From: a virus
Virus record (IMG/VR): IMGVR_UViG_3300030333_001270
Span: 1-25,985 of that record
Length of the DNA stretch: 25,985 nt
Direction: 5' to 3' (one strand)
In this document: positions 1 through 8,943 of the stretch, in pieces
Numbering within the stretch: position 1 is the first letter of the stretch
How the letters are laid out: each line of letters begins with the position of its first letter
Notes under the pieces: generated by a model
Told to the model about the DNA's origin: nothing
Databases searched by the model: none
Seen by the model: only the letters and a program-made list of their open reading frames with translations
Position numbers and translations under genes: made by a program

Positions 1-1
1 A

Positions 2-1213
2 ACTGTTGTTACAGACACAATATTTTTATCAGCTGCCGCAAGTAAAGGGGATATTTATATTTCTTGTGATGATGGTAGTGGAGGAGCAGTTGCCAGTTTA
101 GTAGCAGGAGATTATATTCAAATAGTTGAGACTGACGGCTCTAACTCAGAAGTTAGAAGAATATTAAAAGACACAAGTGATACATTTAAATTAAATTATC
201 CATTAAGTTTTGACCACGCAAATAATGCTGTAGTTAACGAAGTTACCCATAGTTCTAGCATATATTATGACCATGTTATATCAGAGTCAACAAGCCTTGA
301 CACTGTATCATGGCATGTACATATGAAAGATAGTTCTGAAACTACGGCTAGAAATTTTGACCGAAGATATGTGGGGGGAATGATAGGTTCTACCACAATA
401 TCGGCTGAAGAAGGCGGAATGTTAGCAATGTCTTGGGACAGTGTAAACTTCCTAAACATGGTACACAACCAACAAAACCAAAAAACTGTTGGAGGTACAG
501 CCTTAGGAGATGATTATGTAGGAGCTAGTGTTGCAGCCAATATGCCTAGATTTGGATTGATGCAACAAATCGACCACGATGATATAGGTGAGCCTAGTCA
601 CAATGGTTCAAGTGCTAATAATGGTAGTGGTTACCCAACAACAGCCCCATATTATTTTTCAGAAGGAACTATAAAATTCTTTGGGCAAGAATTTGCTAGA
701 ATAAGAAGTTTTTCATTATCAATTTCAAATGGTGAAGAACCAAGATATTATATTGGTAAACAGGGGCGAAGAGCTAGGGGTCCTTACGAAATAAGAGAAG
801 GAGCTAGAGAATATTCTATGTCTGCCACAGTTGCCTTACCAGACGCAGATGTCAGTGCAAGTGCAACAGCAGCAAATTCCGACCAAGGTGGAGCATTAGA
901 ATTATTTAGACAATTATTATTAGAAGGTGATTATGGTGCTGGTGGGGGAAGCATACACAGAAGAGGTATGACTGCCAGCTTAAAGTTTGAAAGAGGGACT
1001 AATGATTATATAATAATAGACATACCAACATCTACTACAGCTGGTTCACCTACAGAGGGCACAGATAATACAAATCAATTAAATAAACAAGGTATTTTTA
1101 TCAATAGTGCTGCTCACGATATAACAGGTGACCAACAGTTAGAAGTAGATTTAAGTATGATATTTAGAAGTTTGAAGATAACAATAAGAGACAATGTACC
1201 AGTATATCCATAA
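2..1213 (+). CDS. Tail tube protein, 5' partial
   Basis: Structural protein, probably the subunit stacked to form the phage tail tube. The reading frame is open to the left edge of the window, so the true start lies outside; the first internal ATG (323) is not a believable start because the coding frame reads through upstream without a stop. The first 85 or so visible residues form a beta-rich module (GDYIQIV ... ILKDTSDTFKL) that resembles the modules repeated in the hub protein at 3827-8752. The rest has the Ser/Thr/Gly-rich, beta-strand character of siphovirus tail tube proteins, ending in a strand-rich segment (LEVDLSMIFRSLKITIRD). It sits directly before the tail assembly chaperone pair and the tape measure gene, which is the usual place for the tube gene. 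Family assignment is by composition and synteny; a major tail protein of another family is the main alternative. Confidence 0.6.
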   Translation, partial: TVVTDTIFLSAAASKGDIYISCDDGSGGAVASLVAGDYIQIVETDGSNSEVRRILKDTSDTFKLNYPLSFDHANNAVVNEVTHSSSIYYDHVISESTSLDTVSWHVHMKDSSETTARNFDRRYVGGMIGSTTISAEEGGMLAMSWDSVNFLNMVHNQQNQKTVGGTALGDDYVGASVAANMPRFGLMQQIDHDDIGEPSHNGSSANNGSGYPTTAPYYFSEGTIKFFGQEFARIRSFSLSISNGEEPRYYIGKQGRRARGPYEIREGAREYSMSATVALPDADVSASATAANSDQGGALELFRQLLLEGDYGAGGGSIHRRGMTASLKFERGTNDYIIIDIPTSTTAGSPTEGTDNTNQLNKQGIFINSAAHDITGDQQLEVDLSMIFRSLKITIRDNVPVYP

Positions 1214-1233
1214 ATAATAGTAAGGAGAAAAAT

Positions 1234-1608
1234 ATGGCGAAGCAAAGTAAAGCGTTTGACCACACTAAGTATACGGTCGAGCCCACAGTTGAAAGAAAGA
1301 AAGTAGTTATTGAACAGACTGGGGACGAGTTTGAAGTTTCTGTAAAAACTCTATCATGGAGTCGTAGAAACCAACTTGTATCCCGTTGTTTAAAGGTAAC
1401 TAATGATGGGCAATCTTCTTTTGATGGCGACAAGTATATAAGGGAATGTTTAAAGGAAATCGTTGTAGAAGCTCCTTGGGGACCTACAACAGAAGCCTTT
1501 TTAGTTTCTATTGACGATAGACTAGGTACTGCTTTAGAAAAAATAGTACCCAACGCTTTCGGAGATAAGGGAGGTCAAACACCTGATGAAATAAAAAAAG
1601 AGTCTTAG
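1234..1608 (+). CDS. Tail assembly chaperone, short (G-like) product
   Basis: This 124-residue protein lies between tail tube and tape measure genes, the place of the lambda gpG-type tail assembly chaperone, which coats the tape measure protein while the tube polymerises. An AAGGAG site lies a few bases before the ATG. The mature body is mixed alpha/beta with a central segment on the pattern LSWSRRNQLVSRCLKV. The last codons are ATA AAA AAA GAG TCT TAG, so the gene ends on an A-AAA-AAA slippery heptamer (1593-1599), and the -1 frame stays open to 1838. This strongly supports the chaperone identity because the pair G/GT is made by such slippage in most long-tailed phages. No sequence family was recognised independently of this architecture. 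Confidence 0.75.
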   Translation: MAKQSKAFDHTKYTVEPTVERKKVVIEQTGDEFEVSVKTLSWSRRNQLVSRCLKVTNDGQSSFDGDKYIRECLKEIVVEAPWGPTTEAFLVSIDDRLGTALEKIVPNAFGDKGGQTPDEIKKES

Positions 1609-1838
1609 TTTTCTTAAAGGGATTTCCTGTAGATAAAAGTGAGCACATGGTCTTTAGCTATTGGTTAACTATCATACAACTTTTAAAAACGGGTTTTTCT
1701 TGGGAGGCTATTACTAATTTCTCAGATGAAGAACTTTATATGGTTATGGGGGTAGAAATGGCACTATCACAAAGACAACAAGAAGCTGAGGCACGAGCAA
1801 GTGCTAAAAACTTTAAAGGACCCAAGGGGGGTTTTTAA
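1234..1838 (+). CDS. Tail assembly chaperone, frameshifted (GT-like) product
   Basis: Predicted fusion made by -1 ribosomal slippage, join(1234..1599,1599..1838), giving about 201 residues. After the two AAA codons at 1594-1599 the ribosome would move back one base and read AGA GTC TTA GTT from 1599; this frame has no stop until 1836-1838. The added 79 residues include a hydrophobic helix (WLTIIQLLKTGFSW) and an acidic/Gln-rich helix, as expected for the T part that contacts the tape measure protein. The first ATG in this part (1647) has no good ribosome binding site, so an independent small gene there is less likely. The fusion stops directly against the tape measure start codon at 1839. The slippery site is seen; the slippage itself is inferred from the family. 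Confidence 0.72.
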
Positions 1839-3227
1839 ATGCAGAGTATAATATCATTAGGTAATTTAGGGGACGGAGCCGGCATTTTAGCAGGAGGTGC
1901 TCAGTTTGCGGCAGGGTTTGGCAAAGGAGCTCTCAGAGGAGCAGGTGATACTGCTATGGGCACATTTAGGTTAGCTAAAGATACAGTACAAGCATTATCT
2001 CCAATAGGTGCTGGTGGTTCACAAGCTCGAAAGAGACTAATGGAAAGAGGTCTTATCGAAAGTGGTGTCAACAGAACTAAACAACTCAAACGAATGGCAG
2101 GCAAGACAGCAGGGTTACTAGGAGTAAATTTAAGCCTTGCGTCTATTTTAAAACAATCACAGATATTTACAGGAGTCTTTGGTACCGTATTTCAAATTTT
2201 AGGTGCCTTTGTTGATATTATGTTGATACCCTTAATGCCAGTAATTAAGTGGGTATTAAACAACATGATAGATTTTATTCCTACTGTTCAAGCAAAAGCA
2301 ACCGCTTTAGAAGGTTTTGGTAAGCGAGCGGCAGCGTATTTAGAAAGTGTAAAACAAGACACAAAAGGAGTTTGGGAATTTATTAAACGATTAGCCTCAG
2401 ACGCTTGGTCAAAAGTTATTGTACCTTGGTGGAAGGGTCCTGATGGATGGGAGAAAATTTATCAAGGACTGAAAGATGCAATTCAATGGGGGCTTGAGAA
2501 AGCTGGACTTTTAGAGCCCATTAAACCCATGACAGAAGTTGATGAGTTGATGGAAAAAATGATAAAAGAATTTGCAAGACAAGGCATGAAAATACCTAAA
2601 ATGCCAATGGGAGGAGGTTCAGCAATAGAATTTGAAGATTTAGGTGAAGTTCCAGAAGGATATGGTGGAGTTCCATCAATAGGTGTTATACCCTCGCAAC
2701 CCGGTGTTCCAAATACAGGTATACCACAGGCTATAGATTTTTTGCAAGCTGCAGAAGAAAATGTACAAAGAGGTTTTAGTTCAATATCTGGCACACTTAT
2801 GCCTCACGTTAGAAGTCCTATTACAAGAAAAGAAGGAGGCTTCCTTGGTTTGGGGTATCAAAGTCCTTTTCCCGACCCTTTACGTGAAGCAGAAAGGGGA
2901 ATACAACAAGAAATGGGGGCAAACTTTTTGTTAGAAACAGGAAAAAATATACTTGGAGCAATTGGGATAACACAAACCCCGCCACTACCCGGAGCTGGGG
3001 GAGTTTTAGGAATAGGTGCTGGTGGAGTTGCTCAGACTAAACCTTATGTAGAACAAGGTTCTGTAATGGAAGGACCACTACCCGGATATGACTCTCGGGC
3101 TGAAGGGGTAATTCAATTAACAAACCAAGCAAAAGACAATTACGTAGCTCGTTATCATGACGAAGCTGCTCAATATGAAGATGAACTATACTTTCAAGAA
3201 ATGATGTTAGGTGTAGGTAGATACTAA
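1839..3227 (+). CDS. Putative tape measure protein
   Basis: This 462-residue protein would set tail length by stretching through the tail tube. Evidence is position right after the chaperone pair and composition: a Gly/Ala-rich amphipathic N-terminal third, then a strongly hydrophobic stretch at about residues 105-145 (motif LGAFVDIMLIPLMP) of the kind found in tape measure proteins, followed by helical and then Pro/Gly-rich segments. It is short for the family; at the usual rough scale of 1.5 angstrom per residue it would predict a tail near 70 nm, if the whole chain spans the tube. The ATG abuts the stop of the frameshift frame, and its ribosome binding site is the G-run AAGGGGGG at 1825-1831, which could pair weakly with the preceding ACCC. 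No peptidase or lytic domain is visible. Confidence 0.6.
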   Translation: MQSIISLGNLGDGAGILAGGAQFAAGFGKGALRGAGDTAMGTFRLAKDTVQALSPIGAGGSQARKRLMERGLIESGVNRTKQLKRMAGKTAGLLGVNLSLASILKQSQIFTGVFGTVFQILGAFVDIMLIPLMPVIKWVLNNMIDFIPTVQAKATALEGFGKRAAAYLESVKQDTKGVWEFIKRLASDAWSKVIVPWWKGPDGWEKIYQGLKDAIQWGLEKAGLLEPIKPMTEVDELMEKMIKEFARQGMKIPKMPMGGGSAIEFEDLGEVPEGYGGVPSIGVIPSQPGVPNTGIPQAIDFLQAAEENVQRGFSSISGTLMPHVRSPITRKEGGFLGLGYQSPFPDPLREAERGIQQEMGANFLLETGKNILGAIGITQTPPLPGAGGVLGIGAGGVAQTKPYVEQGSVMEGPLPGYDSRAEGVIQLTNQAKDNYVARYHDEAAQYEDELYFQEMMLGVGRY

Positions 3228-3253
3228 ACTTTCAACGTAAATTTATCTAGTAT

Positions 3254-3266
3254 TGGTATAATATAA
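3254..3266 (+). promoter_or_regulatory. Extended -10 promoter-like site before the Dit-like gene
   Basis: TG-G-TATAAT with downstream ATAA lies in the 62-base gap between tape measure and Dit-like genes (TG at 3254-3255, TATAAT at 3257-3262). No convincing -35 hexamer is present at 16-18 bases. The same bases sit in an inverted repeat, GGTATA (3255-3260) with TATACC (3269-3274), so an RNA hairpin or an operator is an alternative. It matches the sites at 9312, 15525 and 24550. Confidence 0.45.
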
Positions 3267-3289
3267 TATATACCTTCGGAGGAATTTAA

Positions 3290-3826
3290 ATGGCAGACGA
3301 GTTATCGGTTTTCTTGAGAGATAATACACACGCTTCAGCTAGTGTTAGACTTGCATTGAAAGTAGACCAATTGGCACTATCTTTTTCAAGAACTCCAATA
3401 CATATTGCATTACCTAGAAGTAACCCAGAAATATTTGATTTGGGGACTACTAGACCAGCAATTACTATTTCGGGTCTTGTAGATAACATAGGGCAAGACA
3501 CAACAAACACAGATTCAACTACATTCAAAGGAATGCAGAAAGTATCTCACACAATATCAAGTAGTACGCAAACTTATTACGTTCCATATAAAAATTATTT
3601 AGAAGAAAAACTTATTACGTGGGTTACGAATGATTCAACCGATTTGCAATTAGAGATAGGAGATGCTACAACCCCAGAAAACACAAGTGGTGCTTTTGCC
3701 ACAGGTGGGGGAATTTATAGAGTAGCAGTACAACAATTTCAATTTTCTCAAACTCCGGGGTTAGAAGATAGGTGGGCATTTAGTATTTCCTTTGTTGCTA
3801 AGTTTAGAGATGGAGTAAGTTTCTAG
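3290..3826 (+). CDS. Distal-tail (Dit-like) or baseplate protein
   Basis: This 178-residue protein is Ser/Thr-rich and beta-rich, without membrane segments. It lies between tape measure and the large hub/fibre gene, where siphoviruses encode the distal tail (Dit) ring protein that joins the tube to the hub. The C-terminal half (GGGIYRVAVQQFQF, then WAFSISFVAKF) looks like paired strands of a beta-sandwich. The start is well set: GGAGG at 3278-3282 lies seven bases before ATG. A promoter-like site lies just upstream (3254-3266), so this could be the first gene of its own transcript. The role rests mostly on gene order; I do not recognise a named family. Confidence 0.45.
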   Translation: MADELSVFLRDNTHASASVRLALKVDQLALSFSRTPIHIALPRSNPEIFDLGTTRPAITISGLVDNIGQDTTNTDSTTFKGMQKVSHTISSSTQTYYVPYKNYLEEKLITWVTNDSTDLQLEIGDATTPENTSGAFATGGGIYRVAVQQFQFSQTPGLEDRWAFSISFVAKFRDGVSF

Positions 3827-6800
3827 ATGGCAATATCTACAGCAAATCCTACTAGAGTTATAAAACGACCTATTTTTTCTTATTGGAATGGGACTAAATG
3901 GAAAGATTTAGTTAGTTTCAGAGATGGGGCAGATACAAAACTAACAGCTACTTTGAATATGACTTTAGGTAGTGGTTCTAGTGACACAACCATTACAGTT
4001 TCATCAAGTGCAGAGTTTTATACTGGTCAGGTAATTAAATTTGGTACAAATACTGAAGAAATAGAAGTAGTATCTATAACAAATGCTACAACTATTGAGG
4101 TTGTCAGAGGAGGAACTCCTGCGGCAGCTTCTAGTGGAGCAGATATTTACGCAGCAGTAAGTGACGTTAGAAGATGGGAACTTAGGGACGTACTGCATAG
4201 TCCACTAATGTTAAAAGTAATTATAAACAACGCTTCAAGTCATCCTTTCTCTAATAGTGGAGGCACTTCAAAAGGACCTCATACGGGCAAGTTAGGGGAT
4301 TTTACCCATATAAAACTTAGAGATGGGGACACACACCATATATATTTTTACGGAGTCGCTTATTCTGTAGACGATAGTTTTAAAATAGGTGTAGGACAAG
4401 TCTTATCAATAACTGGTTATGATTTTCTACAAGAGCTTGCAGAGAATACTGGGTTGAGTGGAAATGCTTATTTGTTAGATAATGATGCTAATTTATATGA
4501 CGCAGTAGTTCCTCATGGTACAGGAGCAGATAATTTAGATGTGACAAATAAAATATGGCAAACCACAGCCGACCCACCACAGGGTTATATATCTAGTAGA
4601 AGTGGTTTAATAAAATCTCTTATAGGTGAGTATAGCCAAAACATAACAACTCCGGGCGATGCTAATTCAACGGACACGGATAGGTTTACAGAATCAGTAG
4701 CAAAATTAACTAATGGTAATAAAACAAACGAAGCATATAAATTAAATGGATTGACGTCAATATTAAGTAGAATAAAAAGTTTAGCTTCTACAGAACCACA
4801 CACTGCGTCTGCAAGCACCGAAATAACACATGGTTATGATTACTATTTAGACTCTAACTGGGGAGGAGCAACAAACGGTACTAACGCTTCCTTAGCTGAC
4901 CATAAACCAACAGCTTTTTTTAATTATTTTAAACGTGGCGAACGCCCACACAATACTCCAGCGACATATGGATTAAGTGTACACTATCCCTCTCCAGACA
5001 CTACGTCTGGGGGAGATTTTACAAAGACAACTATGCGTGTACCTATGACATCTTATGATGTAAAAAGACCTAAAAACGAAATTTATACTGATGCTACAGT
5101 TTCTTATGTGGAAGAAATGTTGCAGGAATCTACTAACGCAGATGGGGAAAAAGTAAAAGAAGTTGTTCGACACTCTGATTCTGATACATTTGAATTACTT
5201 ACAATACACTCAGCATCAAACTTTGATGATTTTGTTGATTTGTTAGAAGCTTCTGAAATGAATATTGAAGCCGGCACCCCGGGAACAGAAAGTGCCGAAT
5301 ATCTAAAAGTTAAAATTGCAGAAGTAAATGATAACAGTGCTACCGATGGGACAGGAATAAGCAATAGTGACACTTCTGTAACAGTAGACACACCGGGAGT
5401 AGCAGGATTTTATGTAGGACAACACATTGAAATAGATAGTGAGGTAATGAAAGTAACTGCTATTAATACAGGTACTGATACACTTACTGTAACAAGAGGG
5501 GAAGCTCACCCCACAACAGGAGCATCAACATCAGCAGTCGAACATGACAACAATGCAGATATTTATGCTTTAGAAGTTTGCAGATTGCAGTGGACAGGAC
5601 TCCAAGGGGGTACTGCTACAGTAGCTTCAGATGCAACATCTTATGTGTTAATTTCAGATGTAGATGAAAGAATAAGTGAAAACTCAACTTACTGGTCGGC
5701 AGATACAACCTTTAAAGGTCAGACATCTTCTAGTGCGTCTTTCGAAATAACTTCTAGACCAAGAACAAAGTATGGAATTAGAAGAAATATTAGTAAGGGA
5801 TTAGGGACTGTAAAAAATCCTAATGAACAAAGAAAAGCTATATATTCTTTACTAGAAAAAAGAACAGAATCTTTAGTAAGAGCTAAATTTCAAACACATG
5901 AAAGACCATTTTTTTATTTTGATGATAGTCCAGCTTCTGTTACAACTCATAGTGGTTCAGACCAAACTCTTGATTTGTCTGGTAGTGAAAACCCACAAAA
6001 TTATGGTGTAACGGCAGGTATGTTAGTTGTAAAACTAGACGCTAATAATGCAGCCACGAATGTTTATGGTTATGTAACTAGTACAACTTCAGCTGCCGTG
6101 AGAATAACATGGTCATATGGGACAGTTTCGGCTAGTGATACTGTGAGATATTATGTACCAGTTAGAGCTGGAGATTATATTAGTGTAAGAAATGATTTAT
6201 CTAATTTAAATACAAATATGCTTGTAACTAAAATTGACCATAAAGATGAGAATGGAGTTATGGTTTCTAGATTTGATACCGTAGGTGTTGACTCAAATCA
6301 AAAACAGGGAGCAGACGCTCCTAAACCTATGTTTGCTTCTGATGCAGAAGTTTTATTTGATGATTTTGGGACTCCAGAAGCACCATCACAACCAGAACCT
6401 GCTGAAGCAACGATAGTTACAATAGACAATACCTTTTCAGCAGCCAATGAGCATACAGTAGCATGGACAGCAGGAAATTTATATGTAGGCAGTAAGAAAT
6501 ATTCTATAGATGCCGGTAATTCGGGGACGCTAACAACGCAAGCAGGTCCGTATGTTTTATATTATTTAAAAGGTCAATCAAGTTATTCCGTAAAAACTCT
6601 AAGTAATTATGAACTTATTTCTAAATATAGTACTAAATATATAAGAATAGCTACTGTTGAGTATGATATTCCTTTTGCTCGATGGGTTTTGGCTAAAAGT
6701 ATTAGGGGAGCAAACGCAACCAAGTTGAAGGCTGGCGAAGTACTACAAGGACAATCTTTAGAAGCATCACTAATAAAAAAAGGTAATCAACAATTTTCAT

Positions 6801-8752
6801 CTAATCTAAGTTTTGAAGCCACAGGTACTGCAGGTGAATATAACAAGATAAAATTTGGGCAAAAAGGTTCTATAGGTAGTGACGCTACAATTTCATTCGC
6901 AGACAATACTACTGAAACAGTTGCTCACAGTGCTACAGGGACAGCTACCTTAGGAAACAGTTCATCTGTTGCAGGGGGTAAGGTTACACTAGCAGCAGGA
7001 GTTAATTATATATATAAAGAAGTAGGTAAACCTGAAATTACTACAATGAGGGTAGCTAATGAATCCACAACAGAACAAACTTTTGAGGTAACTTCTACAT
7101 CAAATATGTTTGTAGGACAAATGTTACAAATTTCAGAAGAAAATTTAACTGTTGCTAGTATTACAGATGGGGACACTGTAGAGCTAAATAGGGCACAAAA
7201 TAGTACGTCTGCCCAAACACACGCTCTAAATGATGGTGCCGGCAACCCAATAAAGATATATGCAGTAAACGATGCAAATAAAACCTTAAAAATAACTAAT
7301 ACTTATTCAGATGTGTTTCAAGATGACCGAATGTTATTGGCTACAGTAGTAGTAGCTAGTTCAGATGATGGTTCAGATTCTCCTTCTATATTCCCATTTA
7401 CAGGTAATGAAGCTACAGTTTCAGCCGGTGTATTGGCAGCCGGGGCTATAAAAGCAGATAATATACAAGCTAATGCAATTACTGCGTCTAAACTAGAAGC
7501 AAATTTAGTTTTAGCAAACAATATAAAAACAAGTGCTACGGTTAATGATGGTAGTGGTACAGACCAAAATGGCTTCATTATAAATAGTACTGGTATAACA
7601 GCATTTAATGCGGCTGGGGAACAACAAATAAAAATAAATCCAACTACAGGAAGATTAGCTAGTGGGGCTAATGAAGATAAAGTAGTAATATATGCTGGTG
7701 GGCTGTCTGTATTGGAAGACACTAATGACTTAACTATTGATTCTGTGTTTACTATGGGGTCTTCAGCTAAGAATAGGGCTTCTGGGGCAACTTTAGCAGA
7801 AGATTTAGATGCTAGTGAAGATGGTGTAGATGTTTCTGATGGAACAAAATTTGCATTAGGTAATGTACTTGTAATAGATAGTGAAAAAATGCTTGTGAAA
7901 AGCATATCATCTAACACGTTGACTGTTGAGCGTGAATATGAAGGCACAAGTGCAGCTACTCATTCAAATGGTACTGCAATATCCTTTAAAGGATTAGGAA
8001 CTTATTACCAAACAGTTTATGATGGGGGGTCTGGAGGAGTTCCGGCAACTTACTGGCTAGCTACTACACAAGAAGCTGCAAGTGGTACTGGGTATAACAC
8101 ATCTAGGTCTCATGATATCTACATTGGCCCCAACGAAGCAGATAAAACTATGTTTATTGTTCCTAGTTATACAGCCGATATTGGTAATGATGGAGTTGTT
8201 TTAGGTTCTAATAGTAAGGAGTTTTGGGCTTTGTATTCTGGGCTAGTGTACGCTAGTACAACCCCCGGAGCAAGTGCCCCTGCCTATACATTCAATGGTG
8301 ATACAGATACAGGTATGTATCAAAGTTCTGCAGACCATCTAGCATTTTCTACTGGGGGTAGCTTAAGAGCTAGATTTTATAGTGGGGGGTTAGTGTTAGA
8401 TACTATAGGAACTACTTCAGGTACTGACTTAGTTGTTAATGGTTCAAACGTAGTACATAAAAAATCATCATCTAAAAAATATAAAAGAAATATAGTTGAT
8501 ATAGCATTAGATTCAAATAAAGTATATGACTTAAGACCTGTGGACTTTGAATGGAATGAAAAATCGGCTACAGAAGGTAAGAAAGATATTGGATTAATAG
8601 CGGAAGAAGTAGCAGAAATACTACCAGAAATAGTAAATTATAATAATGATAACACACCAGAAAGTGTTTCATACGACAAATTATCAGTAATACTACTAAT
8701 GGAAATAAAAAAACTAAAAGAAGAAATAGAAAAACTAAAGGAGAATAAATAA
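3827..8752 (+). CDS. Tail hub/fibre protein with C-terminal S74 intramolecular chaperone
   Basis: This 1641-residue tail tip protein probably combines the hub and the receptor-binding fibre. The N-terminal region (about residues 10-35 and 115-210) is hub-like, with YGVAYSVDDSFKIGVGQVLS recalling the beta-barrel of gp27-like hub proteins. Four related beta modules follow at about residues 40-112, 515-582, 1082-1147 and 1325-1388. The C-terminus is a clear peptidase S74 domain: SSKKYKRNI with Ser1548 and Lys1553 in the S-x4-K spacing of the self-cleaving dyad, then DLRPVDFEW and GLIAEEVAEILPEIV, ending in a short coiled coil (KKLKEEIEKLKENK). In known S74 fibres the chaperone domain trimerises the stalk and then cuts itself off; here residues from Ser1548 on would be released. 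The gene abuts the Dit-like gene and its stop overlaps the next ATG by one base. Confidence 0.85.
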   Translation: MAISTANPTRVIKRPIFSYWNGTKWKDLVSFRDGADTKLTATLNMTLGSGSSDTTITVSSSAEFYTGQVIKFGTNTEEIEVVSITNATTIEVVRGGTPAAASSGADIYAAVSDVRRWELRDVLHSPLMLKVIINNASSHPFSNSGGTSKGPHTGKLGDFTHIKLRDGDTHHIYFYGVAYSVDDSFKIGVGQVLSITGYDFLQELAENTGLSGNAYLLDNDANLYDAVVPHGTGADNLDVTNKIWQTTADPPQGYISSRSGLIKSLIGEYSQNITTPGDANSTDTDRFTESVAKLTNGNKTNEAYKLNGLTSILSRIKSLASTEPHTASASTEITHGYDYYLDSNWGGATNGTNASLADHKPTAFFNYFKRGERPHNTPATYGLSVHYPSPDTTSGGDFTKTTMRVPMTSYDVKRPKNEIYTDATVSYVEEMLQESTNADGEKVKEVVRHSDSDTFELLTIHSASNFDDFVDLLEASEMNIEAGTPGTESAEYLKVKIAEVNDNSATDGTGISNSDTSVTVDTPGVAGFYVGQHIEIDSEVMKVTAINTGTDTLTVTRGEAHPTTGASTSAVEHDNNADIYALEVCRLQWTGLQGGTATVASDATSYVLISDVDERISENSTYWSADTTFKGQTSSSASFEITSRPRTKYGIRRNISKGLGTVKNPNEQRKAIYSLLEKRTESLVRAKFQTHERPFFYFDDSPASVTTHSGSDQTLDLSGSENPQNYGVTAGMLVVKLDANNAATNVYGYVTSTTSAAVRITWSYGTVSASDTVRYYVPVRAGDYISVRNDLSNLNTNMLVTKIDHKDENGVMVSRFDTVGVDSNQKQGADAPKPMFASDAEVLFDDFGTPEAPSQPEPAEATIVTIDNTFSAANEHTVAWTAGNLYVGSKKYSIDAGNSGTLTTQAGPYVLYYLKGQSSYSVKTLSNYELISKYSTKYIRIATVEYDIPFARWVLAKSIRGANATKLKAGEVLQGQSLEASLIKKGNQQFSSNLSFEATGTAGEYNKIKFGQKGSIGSDATISFADNTTETVAHSATGTATLGNSSSVAGGKVTLAAGVNYIYKEVGKPEITTMRVANESTTEQTFEVTSTSNMFVGQMLQISEENLTVASITDGDTVELNRAQNSTSAQTHALNDGAGNPIKIYAVNDANKTLKITNTYSDVFQDDRMLLATVVVASSDDGSDSPSIFPFTGNEATVSAGVLAAGAIKADNIQANAITASKLEANLVLANNIKTSATVNDGSGTDQNGFIINSTGITAFNAAGEQQIKINPTTGRLASGANEDKVVIYAGGLSVLEDTNDLTIDSVFTMGSSAKNRASGATLAEDLDASEDGVDVSDGTKFALGNVLVIDSEKMLVKSISSNTLTVEREYEGTSAATHSNGTAISFKGLGTYYQTVYDGGSGGVPATYWLATTQEAASGTGYNTSRSHDIYIGPNEADKTMFIVPSYTADIGNDGVVLGSNSKEFWALYSGLVYASTTPGASAPAYTFNGDTDTGMYQSSADHLAFSTGGSLRARFYSGGLVLDTIGTTSGTDLVVNGSNVVHKKSSSKKYKRNIVDIALDSNKVYDLRPVDFEWNEKSATEGKKDIGLIAEEVAEILPEIVNYNNDNTPESVSYDKLSVILLMEIKKLKEEIEKLKENK
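3944..4162 (+). repeat. Beta module copy A in the hub protein
   Basis: Residues about 40-112. Core pattern FYTGQVIKFGTNTEEIEVV, then SIT-x3-TIEVVRGG and a closing GADIYAA. It is the first of four diverged protein-level copies in this gene. Confidence 0.6.
5369..5572 (+). repeat. Beta module copy B in the hub protein
   Basis: Residues about 515-582. Core pattern FYVGQHIEIDSEVMKVTAI, then TLTVTRGEAH and a closing NNADIYAL. It is the copy closest to copy A in its F-Y-x-G-Q opening and its IYA ending. Confidence 0.6.
7070..7267 (+). repeat. Beta module copy C in the hub protein
   Basis: Residues about 1082-1147. Core pattern MFVGQMLQISEENLTVASI, then TVELNRAQNS and a closing PIKIYAV. It is more diverged, but has the same order of strands and the same spacing. 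Confidence 0.55.
7799..7990 (+). repeat. Beta module copy D in the hub protein
   Basis: Residues about 1325-1388. Core pattern FALGNVLVIDSEKMLVKSI, then TLTVEREYEGT and a closing NGTAISF. It is the last copy before the fibre shaft and S74 domain. Confidence 0.55.
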
Positions 8753-8943
8753 TGCCAGACGTAACAGTATCGTTTACAGATGCACAATGGACTAGAATGC
8801 AAGCAGCTGTGGGGAATATTTTAGGGGTAGGGGCTCAATCAAGCGACCTAACTACAAATGAGTTATCAACTCGGTGGAAAAATGAGATAGTTTCAGCAGT
8901 AAAAGGCTATGAGCAAGAGAACGCAAGTCTCTCGGACTTCTAA
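8752..8943 (+). CDS. Small phage protein downstream of the fibre gene
   Basis: This 63-residue protein has no recognised family. Its ATG shares the last A of the fibre gene stop (TAATG), with AAGGAG about ten bases before, so it is likely translated by coupling to the fibre gene. It begins with a short beta strand (PDVTVSFTDAQW) followed by a helix, and has no membrane segment or signal peptide, so it is a poor candidate for a holin although it sits where lysis genes often lie. A tail-tip accessory role is possible but not shown. Confidence 0.6.
   Translation: MPDVTVSFTDAQWTRMQAAVGNILGVGAQSSDLTTNELSTRWKNEIVSAVKGYEQENASLSDF

Noticed and set aside
694-702. Extended -10 string TGCTAGAAT inside the tail tube gene
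   Set aside because: It has no clear role, lies in the middle of a coding region and may be a chance match in AT-rich DNA; it is kept only as a caution for the promoter motif.
1647-1838. Independent 63-residue gene starting at ATG 1647
   Set aside because: No good ribosome binding site lies before it and the same frame continues upstream to the slippery heptamer, so it is better explained as the frameshifted part of the tail chaperone.
7318-7947. Long open frame on the minus strand (209 codons) within the hub gene
   Set aside because: It is antisense to a strongly supported gene, has low-complexity Ser/Ala/Leu-rich composition expected from the complement of a Ser/Thr/Ala-rich protein, and lacks a ribosome binding site. 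The same holds for the other minus-strand frames, for example 1164-1553 and 14427-14756.
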